Below, one piece after another: positions 17,722 through 26,610 of a stretch of DNA of 64,000 nt (positions are counted from its first letter, which is position 1; each line of letters starts with the position of its first letter). Location: positions 1 through 64,000 of the forward strand of contig CALIUY010000021.1 in NCBI GenBank assembly GCA_938048455.1, in the 5' to 3' direction. Both the position numbers and the translations under genes were made by a program. The stretch is from an uncultured Desulfobacterales bacterium (GTDB lineage Bacteria; Desulfobacterota; Desulfobacteria; Desulfobacterales; SpSt-501). The notes under the pieces are model-generated. The model ran no database searches and was not told the origin of the DNA. It saw only the letters and a list, made by a program, of their open reading frames with translations.

Positions 17722-18561
17722 ATGAGCTCGCCGCGCACGATTCTCGCCGCCTGCGGTCTCCGGCCCCGCAAACGCCTGGGACAGCACTTTCTATCCGATC
17801 CCGCCGTCCCCCGGGCGATCCTCGCCCGGGCGGGGATCGGCCCGCGAGAGCCCGTGCTCGAAATCGGTCCCGGTCTGGGAGCCCTGACTTTCCCCCTGGC
17901 GGAAGCGGGGGCGCGGGTGACGGCGGTCGAAAAGGATCCGGAGCTCGGCCGGCTGCTGCGGGAGCGGCTTTCCGCCGCGGGGATCGACAACGTCCGGGTG
18001 ATCGAAGGCGACATTCTCGCGATCGATCTTGAGGCGCTCGCGCAGGAGGCGGGGGGGCGGCTCAGCGTCTTCGGGAACCTCCCCTACAACATCTCCTCGC
18101 AGGTCGTGATCCGCCTGATCGAGGGGCGCGCGCACATCGCACGCGCCGTGTTGATGTTTCAGCGCGAACTCGCCCTCCGCCTGCGCGCAGCCCCGGGGGG
18201 GAGGCAGGGAGGTAGAATCTCGGTGCTTTTGGCCCTCACCGGAAAGGTGCGCCCTCTCTTGCGCGTGGGACCGGGGGCTTTCCAGCCGCCGCCGAAGGTG
18301 GACTCCGAGGTCCTCGAGATCCGCTTCGCCGACGAGCCCGCGTTTCCCCCCGAGGCCGAAGGCCCCCTCTTCCGCCTCGTCGCGGCGGCCTTCGGGCAGC
18401 GCCGCAAGACGCTGCGCAACGCCTTGCGCGCCGCCTTTCCCCGCCTCGAGCCCCGGCGTCTCGACGCGGCGCTCTTGGCCTGCGGAATCGACCCGCAACG
18501 CCGGGCCGAGACGCTCTCTCCCGCTGAGTTCGTGCGGCTCTCCGCGCGTCTGAACGGCTGA
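17722..18561 (+). CDS. ksgA: 16S rRNA (adenine1518/1519-N6) dimethyltransferase
   Basis: 279 residues, normal for KsgA/RsmA. It dimethylates two adjacent adenines of the 16S rRNA 3' hairpin using SAM. The start MSSPRTILAACGLRPRKRLGQHFL matches the family's beginning; the in-frame extension to 17620 was rejected. SAM motif I is EIGPGLGALT and the catalytic motif IV is NLPYNIS. No convincing strong ribosome site precedes the ATG (GGGAGC is the nearest). Confidence 0.95.
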   Translation: MSSPRTILAACGLRPRKRLGQHFLSDPAVPRAILARAGIGPREPVLEIGPGLGALTFPLAEAGARVTAVEKDPELGRLLRERLSAAGIDNVRVIEGDILAIDLEALAQEAGGRLSVFGNLPYNISSQVVIRLIEGRAHIARAVLMFQRELALRLRAAPGGRQGGRISVLLALTGKVRPLLRVGPGAFQPPPKVDSEVLEIRFADEPAFPPEAEGPLFRLVAAAFGQRRKTLRNALRAAFPRLEPRRLDAALLACGIDPQRRAETLSPAEFVRLSARLNG

Positions 18562-18590
18562 ACGCTTGCCTTTTTCCCGTCGGAAGGCCC

Positions 18591-19850
18591 TTACGGCAAC
18601 AGGCGCGCGATCGATACCGTCCGCTCGCCCAGCATGTGGACGTAGCTTCCCTTCTCGTTGTCGTACCAGCCGTAGATTACGGCCTGGGTGATGGGGATGC
18701 GCACCACGGGGCTCGGCAGTCCGGCGATCGCCTGCGCCGGAAACCCGGGCACCTTGGCGAGATCGAGGCGGGCCTCGGCCGTTCGGGTGTGCGTTTCGCT
18801 TCCCTCGATGATCGCCGCCGCGCGCGGCAGCCCGATGATGTCGGTCGAGACGTTTTGCTCTTCGCTGTAAAGGAGATAGCCCTCGGCGCTTTCCTCGGCG
18901 GTCCGGCGGTAGACCGCATTCACCGCCGCGCGGTCGATCCGCGCACCCCCCGGTTCCTCCTGGAAGTTGACGACGAGAAGGATCAGCGAGCCCGTGCTGG
19001 TCGGAATGCGCACGGACTCGGCGATGAAAGGGATCTCCTTCATCTGCGGGATGACCAAGCGCAGGGCGTTCGCCGCCCCGGTCGTGGTCAGGATGATGTT
19101 GTTGAGCACGCTGCGGTTCTTGCGCAGATCCCCTTTGCCCGCCTCGGGCGGGCGGTCGAGGACCGGCTGGGAACTCGTCGCCGCGTGCACCGTGGCCATG
19201 GAGGCCGAGAGAATGCGGCCGGCGCCGAAGGCGTCGATCAGCGGCTTCATCATGTGCGCCAGACACGTCGTCGTGCAGGAGGCGGCCGAGACGATCCGGT
19301 GGCGCCGCGGATCGTAATCGTTGCCGTTGACCCCCATCACGGTCGTGATCGCATCCGACGGAAACGGAGCGCTCTTGTCTTTGGCCTTGAAGGGCGCGGA
19401 GACGACCACCTTCTCGGCTCCGGCGGCGAGGTGCCCGCGCACGGAGCCCCGGGGGTCGGCCTCGTCGGCCGCGGGGTCGAGGAACTTTCCGGTCGTGTCC
19501 ACGACGAGGCGCACCCCGAGCCGCCCCCAGCCGATCTCCGCGGGATTGCGCTTCTCGCGCAGGATGCGGACCCTCACCCCGTCGACCCGCAGCGTGCCCG
19601 CGGCTTCGTCGAGATCGGAGATGACCGACGGCGCCCGGTGCCCGTGGAGGAAGGCGTGCAGCCGACCGTAGGTCGAGTCGCGCTCGATGTACTGGGCGAT
19701 GTCGGCCAGCGACCGCCCCGCCGGGCGGCCGAGGTTCACCACGATTTCGGGGAACGCCCGGCGCGCGACCTGGTCCCAGAGGGTCAACTTGCCGATACGC
19801 CCCAGTCCGTTGATCCCGAGCGGAAACGAAAAGGTGTCCGATGGCGTCAT
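18591..19850 (-). CDS. divergent glyceraldehyde-3-phosphate dehydrogenase-like protein
   Basis: 419 residues, about 80 more than ordinary GAPDH. The N-terminal Rossmann motif GINGLGRIGKL and the catalytic Cys192 (SCTTTC) and the His of TVHAAT are kept. The normally invariant Asn three residues after the Cys (SCTTN) is Thr195. The segment usually reading HAYTNDQ is HAATSSQ. GAPDH phosphorylates glyceraldehyde-3-phosphate oxidatively with NAD(P). The altered pocket raises the possibility of another phosphorylated aldehyde as substrate, but this is inference. It begins two bases after the stop of the giant dikinase-like gene, so the two are almost certainly co-translated. Confidence 0.85.
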   Translation of the reverse strand: MTPSDTFSFPLGINGLGRIGKLTLWDQVARRAFPEIVVNLGRPAGRSLADIAQYIERDSTYGRLHAFLHGHRAPSVISDLDEAAGTLRVDGVRVRILREKRNPAEIGWGRLGVRLVVDTTGKFLDPAADEADPRGSVRGHLAAGAEKVVVSAPFKAKDKSAPFPSDAITTVMGVNGNDYDPRRHRIVSAASCTTTCLAHMMKPLIDAFGAGRILSASMATVHAATSSQPVLDRPPEAGKGDLRKNRSVLNNIILTTTGAANALRLVIPQMKEIPFIAESVRIPTSTGSLILLVVNFQEEPGGARIDRAAVNAVYRRTAEESAEGYLLYSEEQNVSTDIIGLPRAAAIIEGSETHTRTAEARLDLAKVPGFPAQAIAGLPSPVVRIPITQAVIYGWYDNEKGSYVHMLGERTVSIARLLP

Positions 19851-19851
19851 C

Positions 19852-22800
19852 TCAGGCCTCCTTGACCGGCAAGAATCCGCGGTAGACCGATCCTTCCTGG
19901 CCGTCGATGCTCAGCGGGTCCCCGGAGCGGATCACGGCCGAAGGGAAACGGCAGCATTTTTCTCTCTCGTCGCAAACCAGTTCCTCGCAGCCGACGACAC
20001 AGGTCTTGCCGAGCCGATGGGCGACGATCGCCGCATGCGAGGTCAGCCCGCCCCGGGCCGTAAGCAGCCCGTCGGCGGCGTAAATTTCGCGGATATCGTC
20101 GGGGACGGTGTCGGTGCGCGCGAGGATGAGGCGGGTGGCGGGCTCGCGGCTGCGCCAGCTTTCGATCTCCTCCAGGCTGAAGACCAGCCGCCCGCTCAAG
20201 GCCCCGCCGCTGACGCCGATCCCGTGGCCGAGCAGAAGCTCCTGCGGAGGAGCCTCGAAAGCGAAGCGCAGCACCCGCGGGCTTTCGCGGATCGCCATGT
20301 CGCGCGTCTGAAGCATGTAGAGGTCCTCGGCCGCCGGGCCCTCGAAGGTGAACTCGATCTCCTGGGGGCTCCAGCCCTGCTCTTCGATCAGGATCTGGGC
20401 CCAGCGTTTGAGCTCGCGGAAGATCGCCGGGAAATGGGTTTCGAGCGTGATGTCGGTGTCGCGCATTTCGATCTCCTGCTGGAAGATCGAAACGGGCATC
20501 GTGCGCACCAATCCCGAAACGACGTCCTCCCCCTGGTTTGCGGTCGTAAAATCCCCCCACAGCCGAAGCACGTCCCCCGACCAGCGCGGGTTGTGGGTGA
20601 AGATGACCCCGGTGCCCGATTCCGGGGAACGGTTGCCGAAGACCATCGCCTGCACGGCGATCGCCGTGCCCCAGTCGTCGGAAATCCCCATGATGCGGCG
20701 GTAGGCGCGCGCCTTCGGGGATTCCCAGGAGTTGAGAACGCGCCGGACGGCGAGCAGCAGCTGCTCGAAGGGATCGTCGATCACCGCGACCCCGGCCTCC
20801 TCGATCAGCCGGCGGTAGGCGAGCGCCGCCTCGCGCATCTGGTCTCCGGAGAGCAGCCGCTTGAGCGGAACCCCCCAGCGTTTTTTGCAGGCGTCGATGA
20901 CCGCGTCGAAGGCGTCGCGCTCGAGGTCGTGCGCCATGCCGTAGCTCTGCAGAAACCGGCGGTAGCAGTCCCAGGCGAACCAGGCGTTCCCGGTCCGCTC
21001 CGCCAGCCCCCGCGTGACCGCCTCGTTGTTGCCCACGTTGAGCAGCGTGTCCATCATCCCCGGCTGGGAGATGGAGGCGCCGCTGCGCACCGAGAGCAAA
21101 AGCGGGCGCCGCGGGTCCCCGAAGCGCAGCGCCGTCTTCTCCTCGAGGCGTCGCAAATGCGCCAGCACCTGCTCGTGGAAATTGCGTCGCGCCGGCTCGT
21201 AAGACTCGATCACCTCGCGGCAGCGAAAAACCTCGGTGGTGATGATGAAGCCCGGCGGGACCCGGAATCCCAACCGCCGGAGGCGCACGAGGTTGAAGCC
21301 CTTGGTGCCGAGATGGATCACGCCGGCTACGGAGGAGGGCGGCTCGTCGATCGCCACCACGCCGTGCCGCGGATCGTAGAGCAGCAGCTGGTGGACGCGG
21401 TCGCGCGGCAACATCTCGGACTGGCGGTAGAGCGTCTGCAGGATGCGGGCGAGGAAGCGGTCCAGGGGTTGGAGGCCGGGGGTCTCGGCGATGCGGTCGC
21501 GGAAGAAGATCTCGGTGATGCGGTGCCGCAGCCGTTCGAGGTCCTCCACCGGTTCCCGCGGCAGGTATTTCGGCAGCACCCGGTCGACGACCTGGGGCAG
21601 AATGCGATTCAGGTTCGCCCCGTGCAGGTTGTTGAAGTAGTCCTTGACGATGTTCTGCACGGCGAGCGTGAAGCCTTTGAAGATGTCGAGATACTGGGTC
21701 AGGGTGAACCCCCGGACGGCGAGGGAGTCGGCAAGGAACTCGAGCTGACGCTCGAACTCCACGGAGCGGATCCCGTCCAGGCGCAACGCCCGATCGAAGA
21801 GGCGCAGCACCTCGAGGATCTCCCCGAAGGTGGCCTTGGTGATCAGGCCGAGATCGATCTCCTCGACCAGGTCCTCGAAGAGCACCTGGACCCGCGCCTC
21901 GAGGCGCAGAGCGAGCCCCAGGCAGTCGAATTTCATCTCGTGGTAGCTGCCGTACATCGAGGGGATGTCGATCGTGATGTGCCGCTTCTGGTAGATGTCC
22001 TCGCGGACCGGAAAGCGCTCGCCGGAGAGAACGACCGCCTTCAACCGCTCGGCGGCCGCCAGCAGCCCCTCGAGCCTCCGGAAGCGGTCGGGCTCGGAGA
22101 GGGCCTCTTCGAGGCGATCGATTCCGGGGATCCCCTCGGTGCGCAGCGAGGCGAGGTAGACCTCCAGATCGACGATGTCGCGGTGGTATTTCTGGTGCAG
22201 CAGGCGGTAGAATTCGACGACCAGAGCAAAACGCCGCCGGTCGAGCTCGGAGACCCCGGGGACGAAGCCGAGCAGCGCCTCCAGCTCCGCGGGAGATCGC
22301 GTCAGGAGATCGTCCGGGATGCGCACCCCTTTTTTCGCCAGCCGCTGGACCAGCCGGTGCAGGCCCTTGACGTAAGGCCCCTGCGAGTCGATCTGCCGGT
22401 GGATCGAAGGCGGGACGAACGCGGCGAGCTCCTCGCGGTCGAGATCCTTCCAGAAGCGGAACACGGCCTCCACGAAGGCGATGATGCGGCTGGAACTCTC
22501 GACATGGCTCTGCTTGCGCAGGAAATGCACGAGCGGGTCGCGACGCTGGAGGAGCTCGTCGACCTGGGTGGAGACGTCGCGCAAGCGGCCCTCGGCGCCG
22601 ATGTCGTTGAAGAACACCGGCAGCAGCCGCACGAGCTGCTTGACCAAGTGGTAGACGGGCTCGATCGGGCTGTCGAGCAGCGCGGTCACGTCCCGCGGAA
22701 AGAGATCGACGTCGCGGATGAAAACGCCTTCGAGCGCCAGATGGATCACCAGCGCCGAGAGCAGCCGCGTGGAGCGCTTCGGGTTGCGCTTGATCAGCTC

Positions 22801-24042
22801 GAGCCAGGTGCGGATGTTCTGCAGGTGGGCGCCGTTCGCCTGGATGCGCCACTCCTCGTCCACGCCCTGCACCGCGGGCGGTTGAAAGCCGAAGTCGATC
22901 AGGGCGTCGATGAAGAAGTTGAGCAGATCGGCGTCCTCGGTGCGGTAGACCCCCAGGCCCATGTTGAGCAGGCAGTCGAGCGCCGTCCCCGGAAAAGCCC
23001 CGCCGCGGGCCTTGAGGATGGAGATCGTCTTTCGCAGGAGCTGCTGGATGTTGCGGTAGTGATCGTTCACGATGATCCAGGTCACGGCCTGGTTGATCTC
23101 GCGGAGCATTTCCTCGTGGAGCACCGCCAGCCCCGAGAGGTTCATGATCTGAAAGAGGCAGATCAGCTCGAGGTGCCGGCCGCGGGAGGGGTCGGCTTCG
23201 GCTTCGCGCAAACGCCGGGGGATGCGGCGGTAGGTTTCGACGAAATGGGCGAAGGCCGGGAGCGCCAGCAGCCGGCGCGCGGCCGCGGAGGTGTCCAGCC
23301 CGGGGCCGGCGGCGATCTCCTCGAGGGTCTCCCGCCAAGCGGCGATCCGGCGGTGGGAGATCTCCTCGAAAAAGGCCTCGACCGGGCCGCTGCCGCCGAA
23401 CTCCGCCGCCTCCCGGCGGAAGACCTCCGCCGGGTCGGGCTCCTGCGCCCAGATCTCGTAGGTCCGCCGCAGGCAGCGGAGGAGAAGCCGATTGACCGCC
23501 TCCCAGTCCCGCTCCTCCTCCACGGCCTGCTCGGTCATCAGCGCGGCAAGACGCGGCAGGCTGTAATAGCTTTTCACCAAAAGATCGAAGGGCGCCTCGG
23601 GCAGCGCGAGCATCCGCTCGCAGAAGGAGAGCAGCAGGCTTCGAAACGGCGGGCTTTTCCGGCCCGCCTCGCGCACGAGCGTCTGCAGATAGCGCAACAG
23701 GTCGTCGGCGGCGGCCGCCCGGACTTCGGGCGATTTCGCCTCGGCCATGGCCTGCAGGAACACCCCGCCCAACATCCCGGCCGCCTCCACCCCCCGCGGG
23801 TGGGAGCGCAGCAGCCGGACGTAGTCGAGGGCGTAACGGCGCGCCTCGGCGAGCACGACTTTCCAATTCCGGTAGGGGTGGGAGAGCTCCCGCAGGAAGC
23901 CGTTTACGGACTCGACCAGACCGTAGTAGGCGCTCATCACCTCGCACAGCACTTCGTAGCGGGGATCGACGACGACCTCCACCCGGGATTCGGCGAGGTT
24001 GGCCTCGAGGGCCTGAGATCGGATTCGGGGGACGGAGTCCAT
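19852..24042 (-). CDS. giant PPDK-like protein lacking the PEP-binding domain
   Basis: 1396 residues from ATG 24042. Earlier starts at 24108 (ATG) and 24132 (TTG) are open, and none has a strong ribosome site. Residues about 910-1210 form a PPDK/PEP-synthase-type ATP-grasp region: GTKGFNLVRL, VPPGFIITTE, then SVRSGA...QPGMMDT near 981. A phosphohistidine swivel domain follows with GGLTSHAA, His at 1336. The spacing between these motifs matches PPDK. Only ~60 residues follow the His, so the PEP/pyruvate TIM barrel is missing. The first ~900 residues are helix-rich and not recognisable. It could autophosphorylate on His from ATP and pass phosphate to an unknown acceptor. Co-translated with the GAPDH-like gene. 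Confidence 0.85.
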   Translation of the reverse strand: MDSVPRIRSQALEANLAESRVEVVVDPRYEVLCEVMSAYYGLVESVNGFLRELSHPYRNWKVVLAEARRYALDYVRLLRSHPRGVEAAGMLGGVFLQAMAEAKSPEVRAAAADDLLRYLQTLVREAGRKSPPFRSLLLSFCERMLALPEAPFDLLVKSYYSLPRLAALMTEQAVEEERDWEAVNRLLLRCLRRTYEIWAQEPDPAEVFRREAAEFGGSGPVEAFFEEISHRRIAAWRETLEEIAAGPGLDTSAAARRLLALPAFAHFVETYRRIPRRLREAEADPSRGRHLELICLFQIMNLSGLAVLHEEMLREINQAVTWIIVNDHYRNIQQLLRKTISILKARGGAFPGTALDCLLNMGLGVYRTEDADLLNFFIDALIDFGFQPPAVQGVDEEWRIQANGAHLQNIRTWLELIKRNPKRSTRLLSALVIHLALEGVFIRDVDLFPRDVTALLDSPIEPVYHLVKQLVRLLPVFFNDIGAEGRLRDVSTQVDELLQRRDPLVHFLRKQSHVESSSRIIAFVEAVFRFWKDLDREELAAFVPPSIHRQIDSQGPYVKGLHRLVQRLAKKGVRIPDDLLTRSPAELEALLGFVPGVSELDRRRFALVVEFYRLLHQKYHRDIVDLEVYLASLRTEGIPGIDRLEEALSEPDRFRRLEGLLAAAERLKAVVLSGERFPVREDIYQKRHITIDIPSMYGSYHEMKFDCLGLALRLEARVQVLFEDLVEEIDLGLITKATFGEILEVLRLFDRALRLDGIRSVEFERQLEFLADSLAVRGFTLTQYLDIFKGFTLAVQNIVKDYFNNLHGANLNRILPQVVDRVLPKYLPREPVEDLERLRHRITEIFFRDRIAETPGLQPLDRFLARILQTLYRQSEMLPRDRVHQLLLYDPRHGVVAIDEPPSSVAGVIHLGTKGFNLVRLRRLGFRVPPGFIITTEVFRCREVIESYEPARRNFHEQVLAHLRRLEEKTALRFGDPRRPLLLSVRSGASISQPGMMDTLLNVGNNEAVTRGLAERTGNAWFAWDCYRRFLQSYGMAHDLERDAFDAVIDACKKRWGVPLKRLLSGDQMREAALAYRRLIEEAGVAVIDDPFEQLLLAVRRVLNSWESPKARAYRRIMGISDDWGTAIAVQAMVFGNRSPESGTGVIFTHNPRWSGDVLRLWGDFTTANQGEDVVSGLVRTMPVSIFQQEIEMRDTDITLETHFPAIFRELKRWAQILIEEQGWSPQEIEFTFEGPAAEDLYMLQTRDMAIRESPRVLRFAFEAPPQELLLGHGIGVSGGALSGRLVFSLEEIESWRSREPATRLILARTDTVPDDIREIYAADGLLTARGGLTSHAAIVAHRLGKTCVVGCEELVCDEREKCCRFPSAVIRSGDPLSIDGQEGSVYRGFLPVKEA

Positions 24043-24167
24043 TGAGGATCGACCCGGCGCGGAATGCGGGCCGCAAACCGATCGGCTCGCCTCTTCCGGC
24101 CTCGCCATCAGGGGACGGCTGCAGTCTACCAACGGCGCGGGGCGCTGGCAAGTCGCCGGAAACGAAA

Positions 24168-24201
24168 CCGGGCCCCTCCCGGCGAATCGGGAGGGGCCCG
24201 G
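24168..24201 (-). terminator. Rho-independent terminator of the acs operon
   Basis: A 13-bp perfect GC-rich stem (24168-24180 with 24189-24201) and an 8-base loop lie just after the acsE stop. On the minus strand it is followed by the T-rich run TTTCGTTT. Good intrinsic terminator. Confidence 0.8.
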
Positions 24202-24232
24202 CTGGGGGCATCGGGGGCTCGCCGCGGGGGCT

Positions 24233-25123
24233 TCAGACCTCCAACCAGGAGTCGGAGTAGAGCGTTTTCCCGAGGATGACGTTCACCGTTTTGACGTAGT
24301 GCTGCATCTCCTGGGGCAGGGAAGCGAGCTCCGGGGTTTCGCCGTCCATCACGCGGTAAATCAGATCCACGATGTCCGGGCGCCGCCCCTTGGCGATCGC
24401 GATCAGCTGGTCGTCCAGAGGATCGGCGATCACGGAGTACATCCCGTATTTCTGCAGCATGACCATGTACGTCTGATTCAGGATCGGCCGCAGGTGACCG
24501 GGCGGGCCGTTCGAGATGTTGGAGAGTCCGCAGGTGCTTTTCGCGCCGGGAGCGATGTCGGGAAGCATGGCCTGGAAGTTCATCAGGCTGACCGCCTGGG
24601 GCTGCTGGATGTTCACCGGGGTCACGATCCCGTCGACCCAGATCTTCTCGTTGGGGATGCCCGCCTCGTTGGCATGGTAGAGCAGATCGACGCAGAGGGC
24701 GGCGCGCTCGTTCTCGTCGCGGGGCAGCCCGTCCGGCCCCCACATGAGGGCGATGAAATCGGCGCCGGTGTCCCGGGCGATGGGGATCATCCGCTGGTAG
24801 CGCTCGGGGCGGGCCATGATCGAGTTGATCAGAGGCGGCTGGGGGGTCGGTTTGTAGACCTTGAGCGCGGCCTCGATCGCCTCGATGTTCGAGGTATCGA
24901 GCGCCAGGGGAATTTCGGGGACGACCTCCTGCACGGTCTTCACCACCCAGGGCATCAGCTCATGGCCTTCCTTTTTCGCCGGCCCCAGGTTGATGTCGAT
25001 GTAATCCATGCCCTTCGACTGCTGGAGCAGGGCCTCCTCCTGGATCGGCTTGGGGTCGCGTTCCTTGAAGGCCCGGCCGATTTTCTTGGAGATGACGTTC
25101 AGGCTCTCACCGATCAGTATCAT
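24233..25123 (-). CDS. acsE: methyltetrahydrofolate:corrinoid/iron-sulfur protein methyltransferase
   Basis: 296 residues, somewhat longer than the ~262 of acetogen AcsE. ATG is preceded by GGAGG at ideal distance. A pterin-binding TIM barrel: it starts MILIGESLNVISKK, with blocks GMDYIDINLGP, PLALDTSNIEAI, and STCGLSNISNG (the loop that binds the pterin). It moves the methyl group from methyl-H4folate to the cobalt of the corrinoid protein AcsCD. Last gene of the operon, followed by a terminator. Confidence 0.93.
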   Translation of the reverse strand: MILIGESLNVISKKIGRAFKERDPKPIQEEALLQQSKGMDYIDINLGPAKKEGHELMPWVVKTVQEVVPEIPLALDTSNIEAIEAALKVYKPTPQPPLINSIMARPERYQRMIPIARDTGADFIALMWGPDGLPRDENERAALCVDLLYHANEAGIPNEKIWVDGIVTPVNIQQPQAVSLMNFQAMLPDIAPGAKSTCGLSNISNGPPGHLRPILNQTYMVMLQKYGMYSVIADPLDDQLIAIAKGRRPDIVDLIYRVMDGETPELASLPQEMQHYVKTVNVILGKTLYSDSWLEV

Positions 25124-25184
25124 GCGATCCTCCCTCTCGCAGGAAGTCGGCGGGCGACGGCCTCGAAGGGCCGGCTCCCCCGTT

Positions 25185-26525
25185 TCAACGCGCCTTCAGA
25201 AAGGCCGGGATGTGCGCGGCCTCCCGGGGCCCGACGGTGACCTTCCAGCCGGGCAGCTCCTCCTCCATGTCGCCGGCGATGGCCGCGGCGTAGCCGGGGA
25301 TGATGACCTCGCGGGTTTTCGTCTTTTCCTCGATGCCGCTTTTCTTCACGAACTGGCCGACGTCGTCGCCGGAGAACTTGCCCGCGGCCCAGGCGGTCAT
25401 GACCGAAAGCCCTTCGGAGTCCTTGATCAGAAGGTAGGAGGGCACCCGGCTCGATTCGATTTCGCCGGAGACGATGAAGTAGGTGAGGGCGAAGTTCGTG
25501 GTCACGAGCACCGGCGAATTCTCGTTCGGGTTGTTGATCTCGTAGATCCCCTGGGTGACGGTCATCGGCCGCTGCGGGTCGGTGAAGATGTTGAGCCGCT
25601 CGAGAAGCAGCGGAAAGAGGCTCTCGCCGGCGAAATCGGAGAGCACCACGATCCCGCCGTATTTCGCCACGAAGGTCGCGGCGAGCATCGTCTCGACGTC
25701 GAGGTTGGAGGCCATCTCGCAGGGAAAGACGATCGTCGGGAAGCCGAGCGCGCGGTTGCCGTCTTTGAGCGCCGCCCGGCGGATGGCGACCATGTCCTCG
25801 TGCGCCTGCTTGAGCTCGCGGCTGCCCGGATCGAGAACCAGGTCCTTCAACCCCATCGCCGTGAGTTTCTGCGTGAGCGCCACGAGATCGGGCACGGAGG
25901 GAGCCTTGACGGCGAGCGGAAGGCCGCTTTCCTTGGCGAGCGCGCCCATGGCGTCGAGGTTCGCGGCGGTCGCGGCGTAAAGGAGCGGCCGCTTGAAGCC
26001 GGCGGCGGCCACCCCGGCCTTCATCACGGCGGGATCCTCGGTCAGGAGGATCAGGTTGAACTCCGAGGTCTCGGCCACGGTCTTCGCCGTGCGCGCGAAG
26101 GGCTCGGCGCCCTTTCCCGTATCCTGCACGGCCACGAGCTCGGGGCGCAGGTTGAGCCCCACCCGCTCGTACTGGAAGGCGTTCCAGGTTTTCAGGCGCC
26201 GGCCGAGCTCGCCGGGGTCGAGGTCGGCCGGCACCCGGGCCGCAAGCAGGGTCGGGTTATAGAAGGTCTTCTCGTGCCGGTACTGCACGGTCTCGCCGCC
26301 GGCCGTCGCCTGACGCACGCCTTTGCCGATCCCGACCGGCCGGATCGGCGGGGCGGCGGCCTCGGAGAGTGCGGCCCGCGCCTCCTCGGAGACATAGGGG
26401 CAGCTGTCGAGCTCGGCCTTGCCCGAGGCGAGGTTCATCGCGAACGCGAGGCAAGTCGGAACGCCGCATTCCTTGCAGTTGGTCTTGGGAAGCAGCTTGA
26501 AGATCTGGATTCCGGTGAGGGCCAT
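25185..26525 (-). CDS. acsC: corrinoid/iron-sulfur protein large subunit
   Basis: 446 residues. The N-terminal [4Fe-4S] motif has Cys17, Cys20, Cys25 and Cys42 (TNCKECGVPTCLAFA...SCPY). A TIM barrel follows, and a C-terminal cobalamin-binding domain reads up to VTVGPREAAHIPAFLK. It carries the methyl group on cobalt between AcsE and acetyl-CoA synthase. It is the large partner of the upstream acsD product. Lies between acsB and acsE on the same strand with short gaps. Confidence 0.95.
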   Translation of the reverse strand: MALTGIQIFKLLPKTNCKECGVPTCLAFAMNLASGKAELDSCPYVSEEARAALSEAAAPPIRPVGIGKGVRQATAGGETVQYRHEKTFYNPTLLAARVPADLDPGELGRRLKTWNAFQYERVGLNLRPELVAVQDTGKGAEPFARTAKTVAETSEFNLILLTEDPAVMKAGVAAAGFKRPLLYAATAANLDAMGALAKESGLPLAVKAPSVPDLVALTQKLTAMGLKDLVLDPGSRELKQAHEDMVAIRRAALKDGNRALGFPTIVFPCEMASNLDVETMLAATFVAKYGGIVVLSDFAGESLFPLLLERLNIFTDPQRPMTVTQGIYEINNPNENSPVLVTTNFALTYFIVSGEIESSRVPSYLLIKDSEGLSVMTAWAAGKFSGDDVGQFVKKSGIEEKTKTREVIIPGYAAAIAGDMEEELPGWKVTVGPREAAHIPAFLKAR

Positions 26526-26610
26526 GTCGTTCTCCTTCCCGTCATGCGGTGCGCCCGGCCGGGGCCCCGGCGGACGTTCGGCGCCGAGGCCCCGGGTCCG
26601 AAGCCCGGGT

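Noticed and set aside
19687-24045. 1452-codon plus-strand frame opposite the dikinase-like gene
   Set aside because: The minus-strand product has recognisable ATP-grasp and swivel motifs; the plus frame is Glu/Arg/Val-rich without motifs.
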